Shown: positions 1 to 8,984 of the stretch, in pieces
Position numbering within the stretch: the first letter of the stretch is position 1
Layout of the letters: each line of letters begins with the position of its first letter
From: Rickettsia sp.
GTDB lineage: Bacteria; Pseudomonadota; Alphaproteobacteria; Rickettsiales; Rickettsiaceae
NCBI GenBank assembly: GCA_015657545.1
Contig: JADHZC010000005.1
Coordinates: 1 to 50,645 of the forward strand
Direction: 5' to 3'
Length of the DNA: 50,645 bases
Made by a program: the position numbers and the translations under genes
The notes under the pieces: generated by a model
What the model saw: only the letters and a program-made list of their open reading frames with translations
Told to the model about the DNA's origin: nothing
Databases searched by the model: none

Positions 1-348
1 TATTTAACATCCCCTACATATGCCTATACAAACCAAGTACCACATATTTAACATCCCCTACATATGCCTATACAAACCAAGTACCATATTTAACATCACC
101 TATATATGCCTATACAGAACAAGTACCATATTTAACATCCCCTACATATGCCTATACAAACCAAGTACCATATTTAACATCCCCTACATATGACTATGCA
201 GAACAAGTACCATATTTAACATCCCCTACATATGACTATACAAACCAAGTACCATATTTAACATCACCTACATATGACTGGCATGTAGAAACAAGTACCA
301 CCATATTTAACATCACCTACATATGACTAAGATCCTTAGCCAAGTACC
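1..348 (+). repeat. 42-bp tandem repeat array, eight copies
   Basis: Eight head-to-tail copies start at 1, 45, 87, 129, 171, 213, 255 and 304. Copies 2 to 6 are exactly 42 bp, copy 1 is 44 bp, copy 7 is 49 bp and copy 8 is diverged in its second half. Because the period is a multiple of three, one frame runs through copies 2-7 without a stop. Copies differ by only a few bases (for example GCC/GAC and AAC/GAA). The array touches the window edge, so the true copy number is unknown. There are no spacers between units. Confidence 0.95.
3..326 (+). pseudogene. 3' end of a tandem-repeat protein gene, probably decayed
   Basis: In the frame of copies 2-7 the array encodes the 14-residue unit YLTSPTYAYTNQVP with variants A/D at position 8, T/A at 10 and N/E at 11. 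It ends at a TGA at 324-326 inside copy 8. The TCC/TCA difference between copies is synonymous in this frame. One alternative plus frame has TAA in each unit, the other gains TGA in the GAC copies, and all three minus frames have stops. No ATG lies in this frame, so any start is left of the window. The 2-bp length excess in copy 1 breaks the frame, and the 7-bp excess in copy 7 shifts copy 8. This suggests an eroding gene rather than an intact one. It resembles in general style the tandem-repeat surface or effector proteins of Rickettsiales, but I recognise no family. Confidence 0.5.
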
Positions 349-622
349 GTTTTGATATCATCTTATAACATATATGAAATAATAGCGGTTCAGGATACAG
401 AACAATTGGAATAAATATTAGAAAATACTACAAAAAACAAAATGGAAAACAGTTTTGAGTTACCTATGCTATATAAACCAAGTTATAAAATACAAGAATT
501 AAAATTTTTTAAAAAACTTTTTCTACAATGTTTCATAATTTTCACTATCAATTGATCTAAAGTTTTTACTCTTTCTTATTTTTTCATAACTTATATGGAA
601 ACAATATGTTATTCAAATAAAT
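349..622. other. Gene-free stretch with decayed coding traces
   Basis: This lies between the repeat array and the 3' end of secB. The longest open frame is 442-555 on the plus strand (37 codons from ATG, Lys/Phe-rich). It has no clear ribosome binding site and no recognisable family. It may be a remnant of the gene that carried the repeats. Confidence 0.3.
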
Positions 623-1093
623 TTAATTATTGTTCTTAAATATTTTAATATTTTTTGTCTTCAAATCATGATTTTCTAAAGATTTTTTATGATAAATTTC
701 ATAAAAATTTATAGGATTTAAAGACAGTGCTCTAAAACCAGAATCTTGAGTTACGGTAGATATAATTTGTCTTATAAACGGAAATAATAAATGAGCACAA
801 TCAATTGCTAATATTTTTTGATAATGTTCAGGATTGATTCCTTTTAAATCAAAAATACCACAATATTCCATATCGATTATAAATAACTCTTCAGAATTTT
901 CTAAAAGTTTGAGATTTAATTTTATCGCAACTTCAAAAATATTCAATCCTTCAAATTGTTTTGTAATAACCGATATATCATTACTAAGTTTTATCTTAGA
1001 CTCATCTGTTTGCTTTTCCCAAGGAGATTTAACTAACTCAAAAGATAAATCTCTTAAATATTGCGATTGTATTTGAATACTTGCTGCTACCAT
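623..1093 (-). CDS. secB: Protein-export chaperone SecB
   Basis: A 156-residue protein of normal SecB length. SecB is a cytosolic tetramer that holds presecretory proteins unfolded and hands them to SecA. The N-terminal stretch IQSQYLRDLSFEL (about residues 8-20) and the C-terminal half with LLFPFIRQIISTVTQDSGF and LNPINFYEIY are hallmark SecB blocks. The peptide-binding core around ELFIIDMEYCGIF is present. The gene is transcribed away from the ABC transporter, with 139 bp between the two starts that should hold both promoters. The Lys/Asn-rich C-terminal tail (last 15 residues) is AT-bias-like and probably not conserved. Confidence 0.95.
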   Translation of the reverse strand: MVAASIQIQSQYLRDLSFELVKSPWEKQTDESKIKLSNDISVITKQFEGLNIFEVAIKLNLKLLENSEELFIIDMEYCGIFDLKGINPEHYQKILAIDCAHLLFPFIRQIISTVTQDSGFRALSLNPINFYEIYHKKSLENHDLKTKNIKIFKNNN

Positions 1094-1232
1094 GTAATCT
1101 TAATTTTTTATATAATAAATTTCTTGATATTGTTATATTAGTATATTAATTTACGTGAATTTGTAAAATAAAAAATCAGCAAATTTTAGTAACCTTTAAA
1201 AATTTATCTTTGTATGTATATATCGTAAAAAA

Positions 1233-2990
1233 ATGTCAAGTATTTTTAAAAGACAAAAAAAAAATTCTTTTGCAGTAGAAAAAAGATTTTTGCTAAAATA
1301 TAGCTCACCATATATCACAGAAATATCTATATCTATAATATTAGTAATTTTGATAGCATATTGCTCTGCAAATATAATAAAACTTATATCTCCTACAATA
1401 GACTCTATATATTCTATAAAACATCCATCAGAATTAAAAATAATCACATTTTTAGCAACTAAGATTATTACATTACATTTTCTAAAAGCAATATCTGAAT
1501 ATTTTCAACAATTTTTAGTAAAAAATGTCTCCAATAAAATTTTAATGCAAATTCAAAAGGATATGTTCAATTCAGTACTAAAAAATGACCATATAAAATC
1601 ATATCCTGAAAAAATATTCTCACATTTCACCAATGACATTTCATTAGTAAGAAGCACATTATCAATCATATTAGGAAATTGGATTAAACATTCAATATCT
1701 GTAATATTTGTAACATTCGTAATGTTCCAAATGAATGCTAAATTATCTTTATTAATCATATTATTTTTCCCAATATCTTTTTACATAAGCTATCAAATTA
1801 ATAAAGAATTAAAAAATGTTACCCTAAATATTCAAGATAGTTTAAATTTTTTTACAAAAAAAATTAATGACGTATTTAGTAGAATAAAATTAATAAAAAT
1901 TTCTTCAAAAGAAGAATATGAATATAAAATTTTTTGTAAATCTTTAGATGAATTAAATAATTTATATGAAAAATCCTCTAAATTAGAATCTTCTGTTTCT
2001 CCTATCATGGAAATTATTTCAGGTATCGGAACAATTACGATAATAATAATAGGAAGTGCACTTATACTCAAAAAATCTCTATCACCTGGAGATGTGGTAG
2101 CGTTTAATACTGCATTCGCTTCAATATATAGGCCCTTTAAAACTTTAATTTCTATGAATGTTCATATAAAAATAGCTTTTACAGCTATAAATAATCTTTT
2201 TGAATTCATAAAAAAAAATAATATTCCTAATCAATTGAATCATTCAAAAATAAATCTAGCTACCCCTATAATAGAATTCAAAAATATATCTCTAAATATA
2301 AATTTTCAAAAAATTTTAAAAAATATAAATATAGATTTTAATAAAAAAGATATATATCTTATAGTAGGTAAATCTGGTAGTGGAAAAAGTTCCATAATAA
2401 ATTTACTTTTAGGATTTTATGAAGCTAGTAATGGAGAAATAAAAATAAATGGACAAAATCAAAATCAAATAGATCTCAAAAATTTAAGGTCTCAAATCGA
2501 TTTTATTGCACAAGAAAATATGCTAATAAATGATAGTATATTTAACAATATTACGTATTCTAGTAAAATTTTCGATCTAGAAAAAATACAAGATATCTCT
2601 AAAGAAACTTTATTAGAAAAGATAGTAAAAAAATTACCAAAAAAATATGATTTTCTTGTTGAACATAAGGGCTATAATTTATCTGGTGGAGAAAGGCAAA
2701 TTATATCTATTACAAGATCTATAATAAGAAATGCTCCAATACTAATATTAGATGAGGCTACAAGCTCAATAGATTTCAAATCAGAAAGAAAAATTTTAAA
2801 TTTTTTAATAAAAAAAAGAAAAGATAAAATGACAATTATTATTAATCATAGAATTAAAAATTTAAAAAATATATCTAAAAACATTTTTGTAATCAAAGAT
2901 GGACAATGCGTTGGAAAGGGTTCACACCAAGATCTTTATCAAAATAATATAGAATATAAAAAAATTTTTGATAATGAAGAATTATTTTGA
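1233..2990 (+). CDS. ABC exporter, fused membrane and ATPase domains (MsbA-like)
   Basis: 585 residues, the usual length of a half-transporter with an N-terminal ABC membrane domain (about residues 25-320, five or six helices) and a C-terminal ATPase. Visible motifs are Walker A GKSGSGKS near 379-386, a Q-loop near 425, signature LSGGERQ near 483, Walker B ILILDEA near 503 and the H-loop His near 539. All appear intact. The family exports lipids, drugs or peptides. A lipid A or phospholipid flippase role (MsbA) is plausible next to the tol genes, but the substrate cannot be read from sequence. Many Lys, Asn and Ile residues reflect the base composition. Confidence 0.85.
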   Translation: MSSIFKRQKKNSFAVEKRFLLKYSSPYITEISISIILVILIAYCSANIIKLISPTIDSIYSIKHPSELKIITFLATKIITLHFLKAISEYFQQFLVKNVSNKILMQIQKDMFNSVLKNDHIKSYPEKIFSHFTNDISLVRSTLSIILGNWIKHSISVIFVTFVMFQMNAKLSLLIILFFPISFYISYQINKELKNVTLNIQDSLNFFTKKINDVFSRIKLIKISSKEEYEYKIFCKSLDELNNLYEKSSKLESSVSPIMEIISGIGTITIIIIGSALILKKSLSPGDVVAFNTAFASIYRPFKTLISMNVHIKIAFTAINNLFEFIKKNNIPNQLNHSKINLATPIIEFKNISLNINFQKILKNINIDFNKKDIYLIVGKSGSGKSSIINLLLGFYEASNGEIKINGQNQNQIDLKNLRSQIDFIAQENMLINDSIFNNITYSSKIFDLEKIQDISKETLLEKIVKKLPKKYDFLVEHKGYNLSGGERQIISITRSIIRNAPILILDEATSSIDFKSERKILNFLIKKRKDKMTIIINHRIKNLKNISKNIFVIKDGQCVGKGSHQDLYQNNIEYKKIFDNEELF

Positions 2991-2993
2991 TAA

Positions 2994-3010
2994 TAGATAA
3001 TGATTATCTA
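2994..3010. promoter_or_regulatory. Fur-box-like palindrome
   Basis: A perfect 8-1-8 palindrome, TAGATAAT-G-ATTATCTA, starts four bases after the stop codon of the ABC exporter and about 200 bp ahead of tolQ. The inner 7-1-7 core matches the classic Fur half-site TGATAAT/ATTATCA at six of seven positions on each side. The symmetry extends imperfectly several bases further out. No T-run follows, so a terminator is less likely. Function is inferred. Confidence 0.35.
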
Positions 3011-3097
3011 TCATGATTGCTAAAATAAACATTTCTATTTAAACACAAAACATAAGTAAAAGAATATTTTCGTGACTTTACAATAAATAAAAATAAA

Positions 3098-3125
3098 TTA
3101 AAATTTAACATGTGTATTGTATAAT
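3098..3125 (+). promoter_or_regulatory. Putative promoter of tolQ
   Basis: A perfect -10 hexamer TATAAT lies at 3120-3125, with a weak -35 TTAAAA at 3098-3103 and a 16-bp spacer. It is 84 bp upstream of the tolQ start and is the best match in the gap. AT-rich DNA produces chance -10 boxes, hence the modest confidence. Confidence 0.35.
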
Positions 3126-3209
3126 GTCCTTACATAAAACATAATAATATGAATTGGAATATTTAGTAAAAATCAATTAATCATAATTAACTTTCCAAAT
3201 TATTAAAAA

Positions 3210-3896
3210 ATGTCAATTTCAAATCCTTCTATTACACAAAATAATTTTTCACTTTTTACTATATGGAATACAACTGATTTCGTAACAAAATTTATTATCA
3301 CAATTTTATTATTAGCTTCTATATGGTCTTGGTTTTTATTTATAGTAAAATTTTTAAAATTATATAAAATAAATCAACAAATGAGTTCTTTTAAAGCAAA
3401 ATTTAATCACGAAAAACATCTAAAAACTATTCATAAATCTATAAAAAAAAGTGATATAGATCCCCTTTCTACAATTTTTTTATATTCAATAAGAGAATTT
3501 GAATCTGAACAACAAGAAATTTCTAAGCAAGAAAAATTAGAAAACATAAAAAAATCTTCTCAGATATCATATAGAGAAATACTAGATGATTTGCAAAATT
3601 ATGTTCCTATTTTAGGCACTATAGCATCTATTTCTCCATTTGTAGGATTACTAGGAACAATCATAGGCATTATTAACAGTTTTCAATCTATAGCCTCTAG
3701 TAAAAGCGCGAATATAAGTGTAGTCGCTCCTGGAATAGCAGAAGCTTTATTTGTAACAGCTTTAGGTCTTTTTGTAGCAATTCCAGCACTCATATTTTAT
3801 AATTATTTGATAAATTTGCTTGAAAAAATAGAAAATAAATCAGAAAATTTTATTGAAGAGCTAAATTTAATCATATCAAAAATACTATCTAAATAA
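3210..3896 (+). CDS. tolQ: Tol-Pal system proton-channel subunit TolQ
   Basis: 228 residues with the MotA/TolQ/ExbB layout: one helix near 27-50, a cytoplasmic loop, then two helices near 131-158 and 172-198. The block PILGTIASISPFVGLLGTI leads into the second helix and APGIAEALFVTALGLFVAIPA is in the third, both family signatures. TolQ and TolR use the proton motive force to energise TolA at the inner membrane, helping outer-membrane constriction during division. It is followed by tolR after 12 bp, so the two are co-transcribed. Confidence 0.95.
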   Translation: MSISNPSITQNNFSLFTIWNTTDFVTKFIITILLLASIWSWFLFIVKFLKLYKINQQMSSFKAKFNHEKHLKTIHKSIKKSDIDPLSTIFLYSIREFESEQQEISKQEKLENIKKSSQISYREILDDLQNYVPILGTIASISPFVGLLGTIIGIINSFQSIASSKSANISVVAPGIAEALFVTALGLFVAIPALIFYNYLINLLEKIENKSENFIEELNLIISKILSK

Positions 3897-3908
3897 TAAA
3901 AACTAGAT

Positions 3909-4313
3909 ATGAAAAAATCAAGATTTTATTTAAAAACAGTTCCTCAAATAAACGTAACACCAATAGTAGATGTAATGTTAGTACTTCTTGTGATATTTAT
4001 GTTAACAACTCCTATGCTTATAAATGGAGTAGATATAAATCTACCTAAAGCAGACACTAAAACATTATCAGATACCAATGATCATTTAGTAATAACTATA
4101 AATAATGAAGGAAAAATTTTTTTGCACGAGACAGAATTTTCTCATCATAATCTTAAACAAAAGCTAGAACATCTTCTTAAACAAAACACAGAACTAAAAA
4201 TCCTTATCAGAGGAGATCATAAAATTTCTTACGGCAATATAATGGAAATTATATCAATATTATATAAATTGGGCGCAACAAACTTATCTCTTGTTTCAGA
4301 ATTAGAGGAATAA
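3909..4313 (+). CDS. tolR: Tol-Pal system protein TolR
   Basis: 134 residues, an ExbD/TolR protein with a short cytoplasmic N-terminus, one transmembrane helix (about residues 19-38) and a periplasmic domain. The family motif INVTPIVDVMLVLLVIFM is intact, including the membrane Asp that carries protons with TolQ. The periplasmic part ends early compared with some homologues but has the normal fold-length. It sits 12 bp after tolQ and 9 bp before the tolA-like gene. Confidence 0.93.
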   Translation: MKKSRFYLKTVPQINVTPIVDVMLVLLVIFMLTTPMLINGVDINLPKADTKTLSDTNDHLVITINNEGKIFLHETEFSHHNLKQKLEHLLKQNTELKILIRGDHKISYGNIMEIISILYKLGATNLSLVSELEE

Positions 4314-4322
4314 CAAAATGAT

Positions 4323-5204
4323 ATGAGAGAATATAGATTAGCTGCATTTACAATATCCATTCTGTTTCATGTTATTATAATATCCATTTTAAGCCTTGAA
4401 TTTAATAATAAAAAACTTCAAAAAAATATACAAATCAGTTTCATTCCAGCACATTACCTTAATAGCAACGAGATATCCTTATCAAATAGTAAAAAAAAAG
4501 AAGAAATGATAAATGGAAAAAGTAGTAAAATACAATCTCCTAAATTTGAAAAAACAGGTGAAAAAAAAGTAAATAAAAAAATTCTGTCCTCAAAACAAGA
4601 AACAAAAAAAAATAATTCAAATTCAAAAAGTGAATTAATTAATAACTCTAAAAAATCTTCAGAAATAACTAAAAAAAATGATAAAAACACTAATTCCAAA
4701 AAACCTCTACCATCTAATCAAAAAAAAATAAACAAAGAAAATAATACAGCTAAAAAACTCCCGGAAAAAAATATAAAAGAAACTAGTAAAAATAATAGTA
4801 AAATCATTGATGACCCTATATCATCAACCTTAAGAAGCCTTGAAGAAACAAATTTATCTAATAAATTAACTCAAGAAAAGAAGAATATTTCTTCAATTAA
4901 TTCTTTAGATACACAATCCATTATTAAAAATAAAATAGAAAAAAATTGGTTTCATCAAGTAAATTTAGAGAAAAACAATATTCAAATCGAGATTCTTATC
5001 AAAATTTTAATAGCCAAAGACAAAACAATCAAAAATGTAAAAGTAAAAGATCTAAAATGCTCTGCTGAACAAGATGTTTGCAATTTACTGGTAGAAAGTG
5101 CTATAAAGGCTATATTCACATCTAGTCCCTTCACAGAATTAGATGAAAAAAACTACACTTCTTGGAAAGATATAGAATTACTATTTAACCCTAATGATGA
5201 ATAA
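4323..5204 (+). CDS. tolA: TolA-like energy-transducing protein
   Basis: 293 residues: an N-terminal membrane anchor (about 7-25), a long Lys/Asn/Ser-rich low-complexity linker (about 55-190) and a C-terminal globular domain (about 200-293). That domain has the TolA/TonB pattern of an amphipathic start, a Cys pair (CSAEQDVC) and an Ala-rich helix ending SPFTELD. Its position between tolR and tolB supports TolA, which spans the periplasm from TolQR to Pal and TolB. The linker is not the Ala/Lys helix of E. coli TolA, as expected from the AT-biased genome. Primary similarity is weak, so the call rests partly on gene order. Confidence 0.8.
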   Translation: MREYRLAAFTISILFHVIIISILSLEFNNKKLQKNIQISFIPAHYLNSNEISLSNSKKKEEMINGKSSKIQSPKFEKTGEKKVNKKILSSKQETKKNNSNSKSELINNSKKSSEITKKNDKNTNSKKPLPSNQKKINKENNTAKKLPEKNIKETSKNNSKIIDDPISSTLRSLEETNLSNKLTQEKKNISSINSLDTQSIIKNKIEKNWFHQVNLEKNNIQIEILIKILIAKDKTIKNVKVKDLKCSAEQDVCNLLVESAIKAIFTSSPFTELDEKNYTSWKDIELLFNPNDE

Positions 5205-5256
5205 TAAAATTTATAAAATCAAAATTCAATAATTTATCAAAATAAAAAATAAAAAT

Positions 5257-6648
5257 ATGAAAAAACTCTTATCTGTAATTTTATTTTTATGTTGCTTTTC
5301 TATATCAGCACTTAAATTTAACTATGTATATTCTGCAGAAAGAATTAAAATTAACAATAGTAATTTTTCAAAAGTAAAGTTGGCAATTAATATAGATGAG
5401 AGTAAGGAACATGCAGAAAAAATTTTTTTGCAAGAAATGTTTGATATAATATCTAATGATCTACAAAATAGCAATTTATTTGAAATTCTTAATTCTCAAA
5501 TCTTTATAGAGAATAAGTATGGAGTAGAAAATATTCCTCATTTTCCTTCCTGGACAATAATTAAAACAAACTTAATTTTAAACATAAGTTTAAAACAAAC
5601 TTTTAATATCTTAAATATTTCTTTCATAATTTGGGATGTAATATTAAAAAAACCTATAATAAAAAAATTGAATCTTAAAGTAGATAAAAAAGATATTCGT
5701 AAAATAAGTCATTATATAAGTGATTTAATTTATGAATATTCTACAGGCTATGAAGGATATTTTAATAGTAGAATAGTTTACGTTTCTGAATCTGGAAAAT
5801 ACAAAAATAGAATAAAAAAATTAGCAATAATGGATTATGATGGATACAATCATGAATATCTTACTAACGGTAAAAAAATTGTATCTTCTCCAAGATTTTT
5901 TCCAGATGGAAAAAAAATATTATATATGGCATATGAAAATAAAATACCTAGAGTATTTATTATGGATTTACAAAGCAAAAATTCTAAAATGATAGGAAAT
6001 TTTAATAATATTTCTTTTGCTCCTAATATATCTCCTAATGGAAAAGAAATAATAATGTCTATAGCACAAAATGGAAAATCTCATATATATGAATATAATA
6101 TTAATTCGGAAATTTTTAGACAATTAACATTTGGAGACCACATCAACACTTCTCCATGTTATTCTCCTTGTGGAAAATATATAATTTTTAATTCCAATAG
6201 AACAAATAAAAGAGATCTCTTTATAATGAGAAGATCTGATAATAAAGTATTTAAACTTACTCAAGATCAAGGAAGCTACGCAGAACCTAAATGGTCTAAC
6301 AAAAATTGGATAGCTTTTACTAAAATGCATAGGACTCTAGGTTTTACAATAGGGATTTTGAATATATCAGATAAAGATATTTTTAAATCTGAAAGGATAA
6401 TCGCAACAGCATATCTTGCAGAAAGTCCTGCCTGGAATCATAATGGTAGAATGTTAATTTTTACAAAAGGATATAGATTAAGCAATGCAAAAAATAAAAA
6501 ATTTACAGAATATAATATCAAAAATCTTAATAAATTATGTTTAATAGATGCATTTGGTATATATGAAGAAAAAATTATAAATACACCAGAGGATGCTTCA
6601 GATGCGGATTGGACTCAAACATATGTTAATTTTGAAACAAATGCCTAA
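5257..6648 (+). CDS. tolB: Tol-Pal system beta-propeller protein TolB
   Basis: 463 residues with an N-terminal signal peptide (hydrophobic residues 4-28, probable cleavage after YSA), a TolB N-terminal domain and a C-terminal six-bladed propeller from about residue 190. Repeated blade motifs are visible, such as SPRFFPDGKKILYMAYE, APNISPNGKEIIMS, SPCYSPCGKYIIFNSNR and SPAWNHNGRMLIFT. TolB is periplasmic and binds Pal. It follows the tolA-like gene by 52 bp. Pal normally comes next but is not found in the gap that follows. Confidence 0.93.
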   Translation: MKKLLSVILFLCCFSISALKFNYVYSAERIKINNSNFSKVKLAINIDESKEHAEKIFLQEMFDIISNDLQNSNLFEILNSQIFIENKYGVENIPHFPSWTIIKTNLILNISLKQTFNILNISFIIWDVILKKPIIKKLNLKVDKKDIRKISHYISDLIYEYSTGYEGYFNSRIVYVSESGKYKNRIKKLAIMDYDGYNHEYLTNGKKIVSSPRFFPDGKKILYMAYENKIPRVFIMDLQSKNSKMIGNFNNISFAPNISPNGKEIIMSIAQNGKSHIYEYNINSEIFRQLTFGDHINTSPCYSPCGKYIIFNSNRTNKRDLFIMRRSDNKVFKLTQDQGSYAEPKWSNKNWIAFTKMHRTLGFTIGILNISDKDIFKSERIIATAYLAESPAWNHNGRMLIFTKGYRLSNAKNKKFTEYNIKNLNKLCLIDAFGIYEEKIINTPEDASDADWTQTYVNFETNA

Positions 6649-7133
6649 AATATCATTTTTACAAATTCAATTTTAATTGTGCAATATATTATAATATTGG
6701 AATTATATGGTCAACAGCAACAAATTTGTATTTTTAGTCAAAGTAATAGAATAAAAGAACAGCCTCAATGAGAATTAACAAAAACAAAATACATTTCCAA
6801 AAAAAATTGTTATGTACAGAGAAATTTTTTATTTAAATTACCAATTACCTAAGTTTTTCTAGATTTATGATTTTAATTCTAAAGAATATTTTTCTATTTT
6901 TTTACAGTTTTATAAAATATAGCTTCACTAATAATTAGCAAAAAAATGTAGTCTAAAAACTAAAAATCCTCTACAACAAAAAATGATATTTCTAAGAAGA
7001 GAATATATAAAATTGGTTAAAAGTTTTGTTTATAGAACAATTTTTTATCCAACTATACTATCATATTTTCGTATTCAATTCTAAATAATATCTTGAATTT
7101 TTATTATTTTTTTATAATTTGAATTTTCCTATT
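6649..7133. other. Convergent intergenic region after tolB
   Basis: This lies between the converging 3' ends of tolB and rpsT. The tolB frame stays open for about 40 codons after its stop, until a TGA in the block near 6768, and further codon-like sequence follows, but no family is recognisable and no pal gene is present. Short A/T hairpins occur but none is a convincing terminator. Confidence 0.3.
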
Positions 7134-7418
7134 CTAATTATCATTAGAAACGAACTTATTTTCTAATATTTTGAGTTTTTTACACAATGAACTAACTTTT
7201 CGACTTGCATAATTCTTAGTAAAAACTCCTTTTGAAACGGCTTTCATAATTTTAGATTGAAGATTATGAAAGCTAATTTTTAGCTCTTCATAATTACTAC
7301 CCTCTTGATTAATCTTAGACAAAAATTTTTTTACTAAATTTTTTATAGAAGTATTTCTCACTTTATTAATTAATCTTCTTTTTTTATTTTTTAGAATTAA
7401 AGATTTTATAGTAGTCAT
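7134..7418 (-). CDS. rpsT: 30S ribosomal protein S20
   Basis: 94 residues, a helical basic protein that binds 16S rRNA. The S20 pattern is clear: a basic N-terminus with KNKKRRLINKVRNTSIKN and a C-terminal AVSKGVFTKNYASRKVSSLCKKL block. The gene starts 10 bp after the rplQ stop on the same strand, so it appears to be the last gene of the long ribosomal operon. That is an unusual place for rpsT, which is typically transcribed alone. Confidence 0.93.
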   Translation of the reverse strand: MTTIKSLILKNKKRRLINKVRNTSIKNLVKKFLSKINQEGSNYEELKISFHNLQSKIMKAVSKGVFTKNYASRKVSSLCKKLKILENKFVSNDN

Positions 7419-7428
7419 ATATTTTTTA

Positions 7429-7869
7429 TTAAGATTGATTATCTGTCTGAGATTTTTTAAAATCTGACTTTAAAGGTTCTGAAATAACTTTTAAAGATTT
7501 GCTATTTTTATTATTTTGATCAACAAATGCAATATATGCTATTGGAGCATTGTCTCCATATCTATTATAGCTTTTCACAATACGAACATATCCACCTTTA
7601 CGATCTTTACTCCTAACAGCTAATTCATACACAAGTTTAAAAACAGCAGTCCTATTTTTAATTTTAGATAGCAAATATCTGATAGTTACAAGAGAAGAAG
7701 TCTTTGCTTTTGTTACTAATTTTTCAAAATATGGCCTTAACATTTTAGCCTTAGGTAAAGTAGTCTTAATTCTTTCATGGTTAATCAATGAAACAGACAT
7801 ATTAGATAGCATAGCATCTCTATGAGAAGAAGTTCTGTTCAATTTATCATTTCTTAATCTATGGCGCAT
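7429..7869 (-). CDS. rplQ: 50S ribosomal protein L17
   Basis: 146 residues. The start [20 protein letters not shown] and the block [12 protein letters not shown] are diagnostic for L17, which lies near the polypeptide exit of the large subunit. The last 30 or so residues (Lys/Ser/Asn-rich) extend past the conserved core. It is the usual neighbour of rpoA, from which it is separated by 52 bp. Confidence 0.96.
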   Translation of the reverse strand: MRHRLRNDKLNRTSSHRDAMLSNMSVSLINHERIKTTLPKAKMLRPYFEKLVTKAKTSSLVTIRYLLSKIKNRTAVFKLVYELAVRSKDRKGGYVRIVKSYNRYGDNAPIAYIAFVDQNNKNSKSLKVISEPLKSDFKKSQTDNQS

Positions 7870-7921
7870 AAAAAATTTTTTATAAAAATTAAATAAATTA
7901 TTAATAAATTATTTTTCTAAA

Positions 7922-8974
7922 TTATATCAGATCTTCATATTTTTTAGCTAATTCCTCTGCATTTTTAGGAGGCCAATTAGGAATATTCATTCCTAAACTC
8001 AAATTAAATTTAGAAAGCATTGCTTTAATCTCATTTAAAGACTTTCTTCCAAAATTTTGGGCCTTTAACATATAAGCTTCAGTCTTAACAACTAAATCTC
8101 CTATATATACAATATTATCATTTTGTAAACAATTTTGAGAACGAACAGATAACTCTAAATGAGCAATTTTTTTCAACAATACAGGATTATACTCTAATTC
8201 AGTTTTAGTGTCTATTTTTTCTTCTACATCTTGAAAAGTTATAAGGCATTTTAACTGATCTTGCATAATTTTAGCTGCAAAAGCTACAGCATTCTCTGGA
8301 GAAATGGATCCATTTGTTTGAACATTTAGTACTAATTTATCATAATCTGTGACTTCTCCTACTCTTGCATTAGAAGTTTCATAAGAAACCTTTTTTACAG
8401 GATTAAATAAGGAATCTATACGTATAATACCAGATCCTAAATCATTTTCTTTTTGATCAGCAGCTGGTACATATCTTTTTCCTGTTTCACAAAACAAATC
8501 CATTCTCAATTCATAACCTTCTGCTAAAGTGCAAATATATAAATCTTCATTTAAAATAGTAACCTTAGAGTTAGACTCAATGAGTCCTGCAGTAACAATT
8601 TTAGGACCTTTTACATTTAATTTCAAATTTTCAAATTCTGAATCAACCATTTTCAGTATTATTGATTTGAGATTTAGTATTAAATCTACTATATTTTCCT
8701 TTACACCTTCTTTAACAGAAAATTCATGAGAAATCCCTTCAATTTTTATAGCAGTAATTGCAGCCCCTTGCAAAGAAGAAAGCAATACACGTCTTAATGC
8801 ATTACCCAACGTATGACCAAAACCTCTTTCTAAAGGTTCAATAATTATTTGAGCAGAATTAGAGGAAAGTTCTAAATCAAAATCCTCTCCTATTTCTTGA
8901 CCTTTTTTATACAAAATTTTTTGGGGTTTTATTAATGATTTCCAATTTTGACTTATTTGATTTTCTATATTCAT
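7922..8974 (-). CDS. rpoA: DNA-directed RNA polymerase subunit alpha
   Basis: 350 residues with the full two-domain layout. The N-terminal dimerisation domain spans about 20-245 and includes EPLERGFGHTLGNALRRVLLSS. The C-terminal domain (about 265-330) has the helix-hairpin RSQNCLQNDNIVYIGDLV and NFGRKSLNEIKAML, which contact UP elements and activators. It nucleates core polymerase assembly. Its position between rpsK and rplQ, with a 10-bp gap after rpsK, is the conserved alpha operon order. Confidence 0.97.
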   Translation of the reverse strand: MNIENQISQNWKSLIKPQKILYKKGQEIGEDFDLELSSNSAQIIIEPLERGFGHTLGNALRRVLLSSLQGAAITAIKIEGISHEFSVKEGVKENIVDLILNLKSIILKMVDSEFENLKLNVKGPKIVTAGLIESNSKVTILNEDLYICTLAEGYELRMDLFCETGKRYVPAADQKENDLGSGIIRIDSLFNPVKKVSYETSNARVGEVTDYDKLVLNVQTNGSISPENAVAFAAKIMQDQLKCLITFQDVEEKIDTKTELEYNPVLLKKIAHLELSVRSQNCLQNDNIVYIGDLVVKTEAYMLKAQNFGRKSLNEIKAMLSKFNLSLGMNIPNWPPKNAEELAKKYEDLI

Positions 8975-8984
8975 CTTTAATTAC

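Noticed and set aside
1..348. CRISPR array
   Set aside because: The units are joined directly without unique spacers, vary inside the unit, and no cas genes are nearby.
834..1076. Plus-strand frame inside secB
   Set aside because: It lies wholly inside the well-supported secB gene on the other strand and has no family features.
4454..4699. Minus-strand hydrophobic frame inside the tolA-like gene
   Set aside because: It is the antisense of the Lys-rich linker; poly-A codons read backwards give Phe/Leu/Ser runs.
7020..7050. Terminator hairpin downstream of tolB (TTGTT/AACAA followed by T-run)
   Set aside because: The stem has only five weak pairs and lies nearly 400 bp after the gene.
6649..7133. 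pal gene after tolB
   Set aside because: No OmpA-like domain or lipobox is readable in any frame of the gap.
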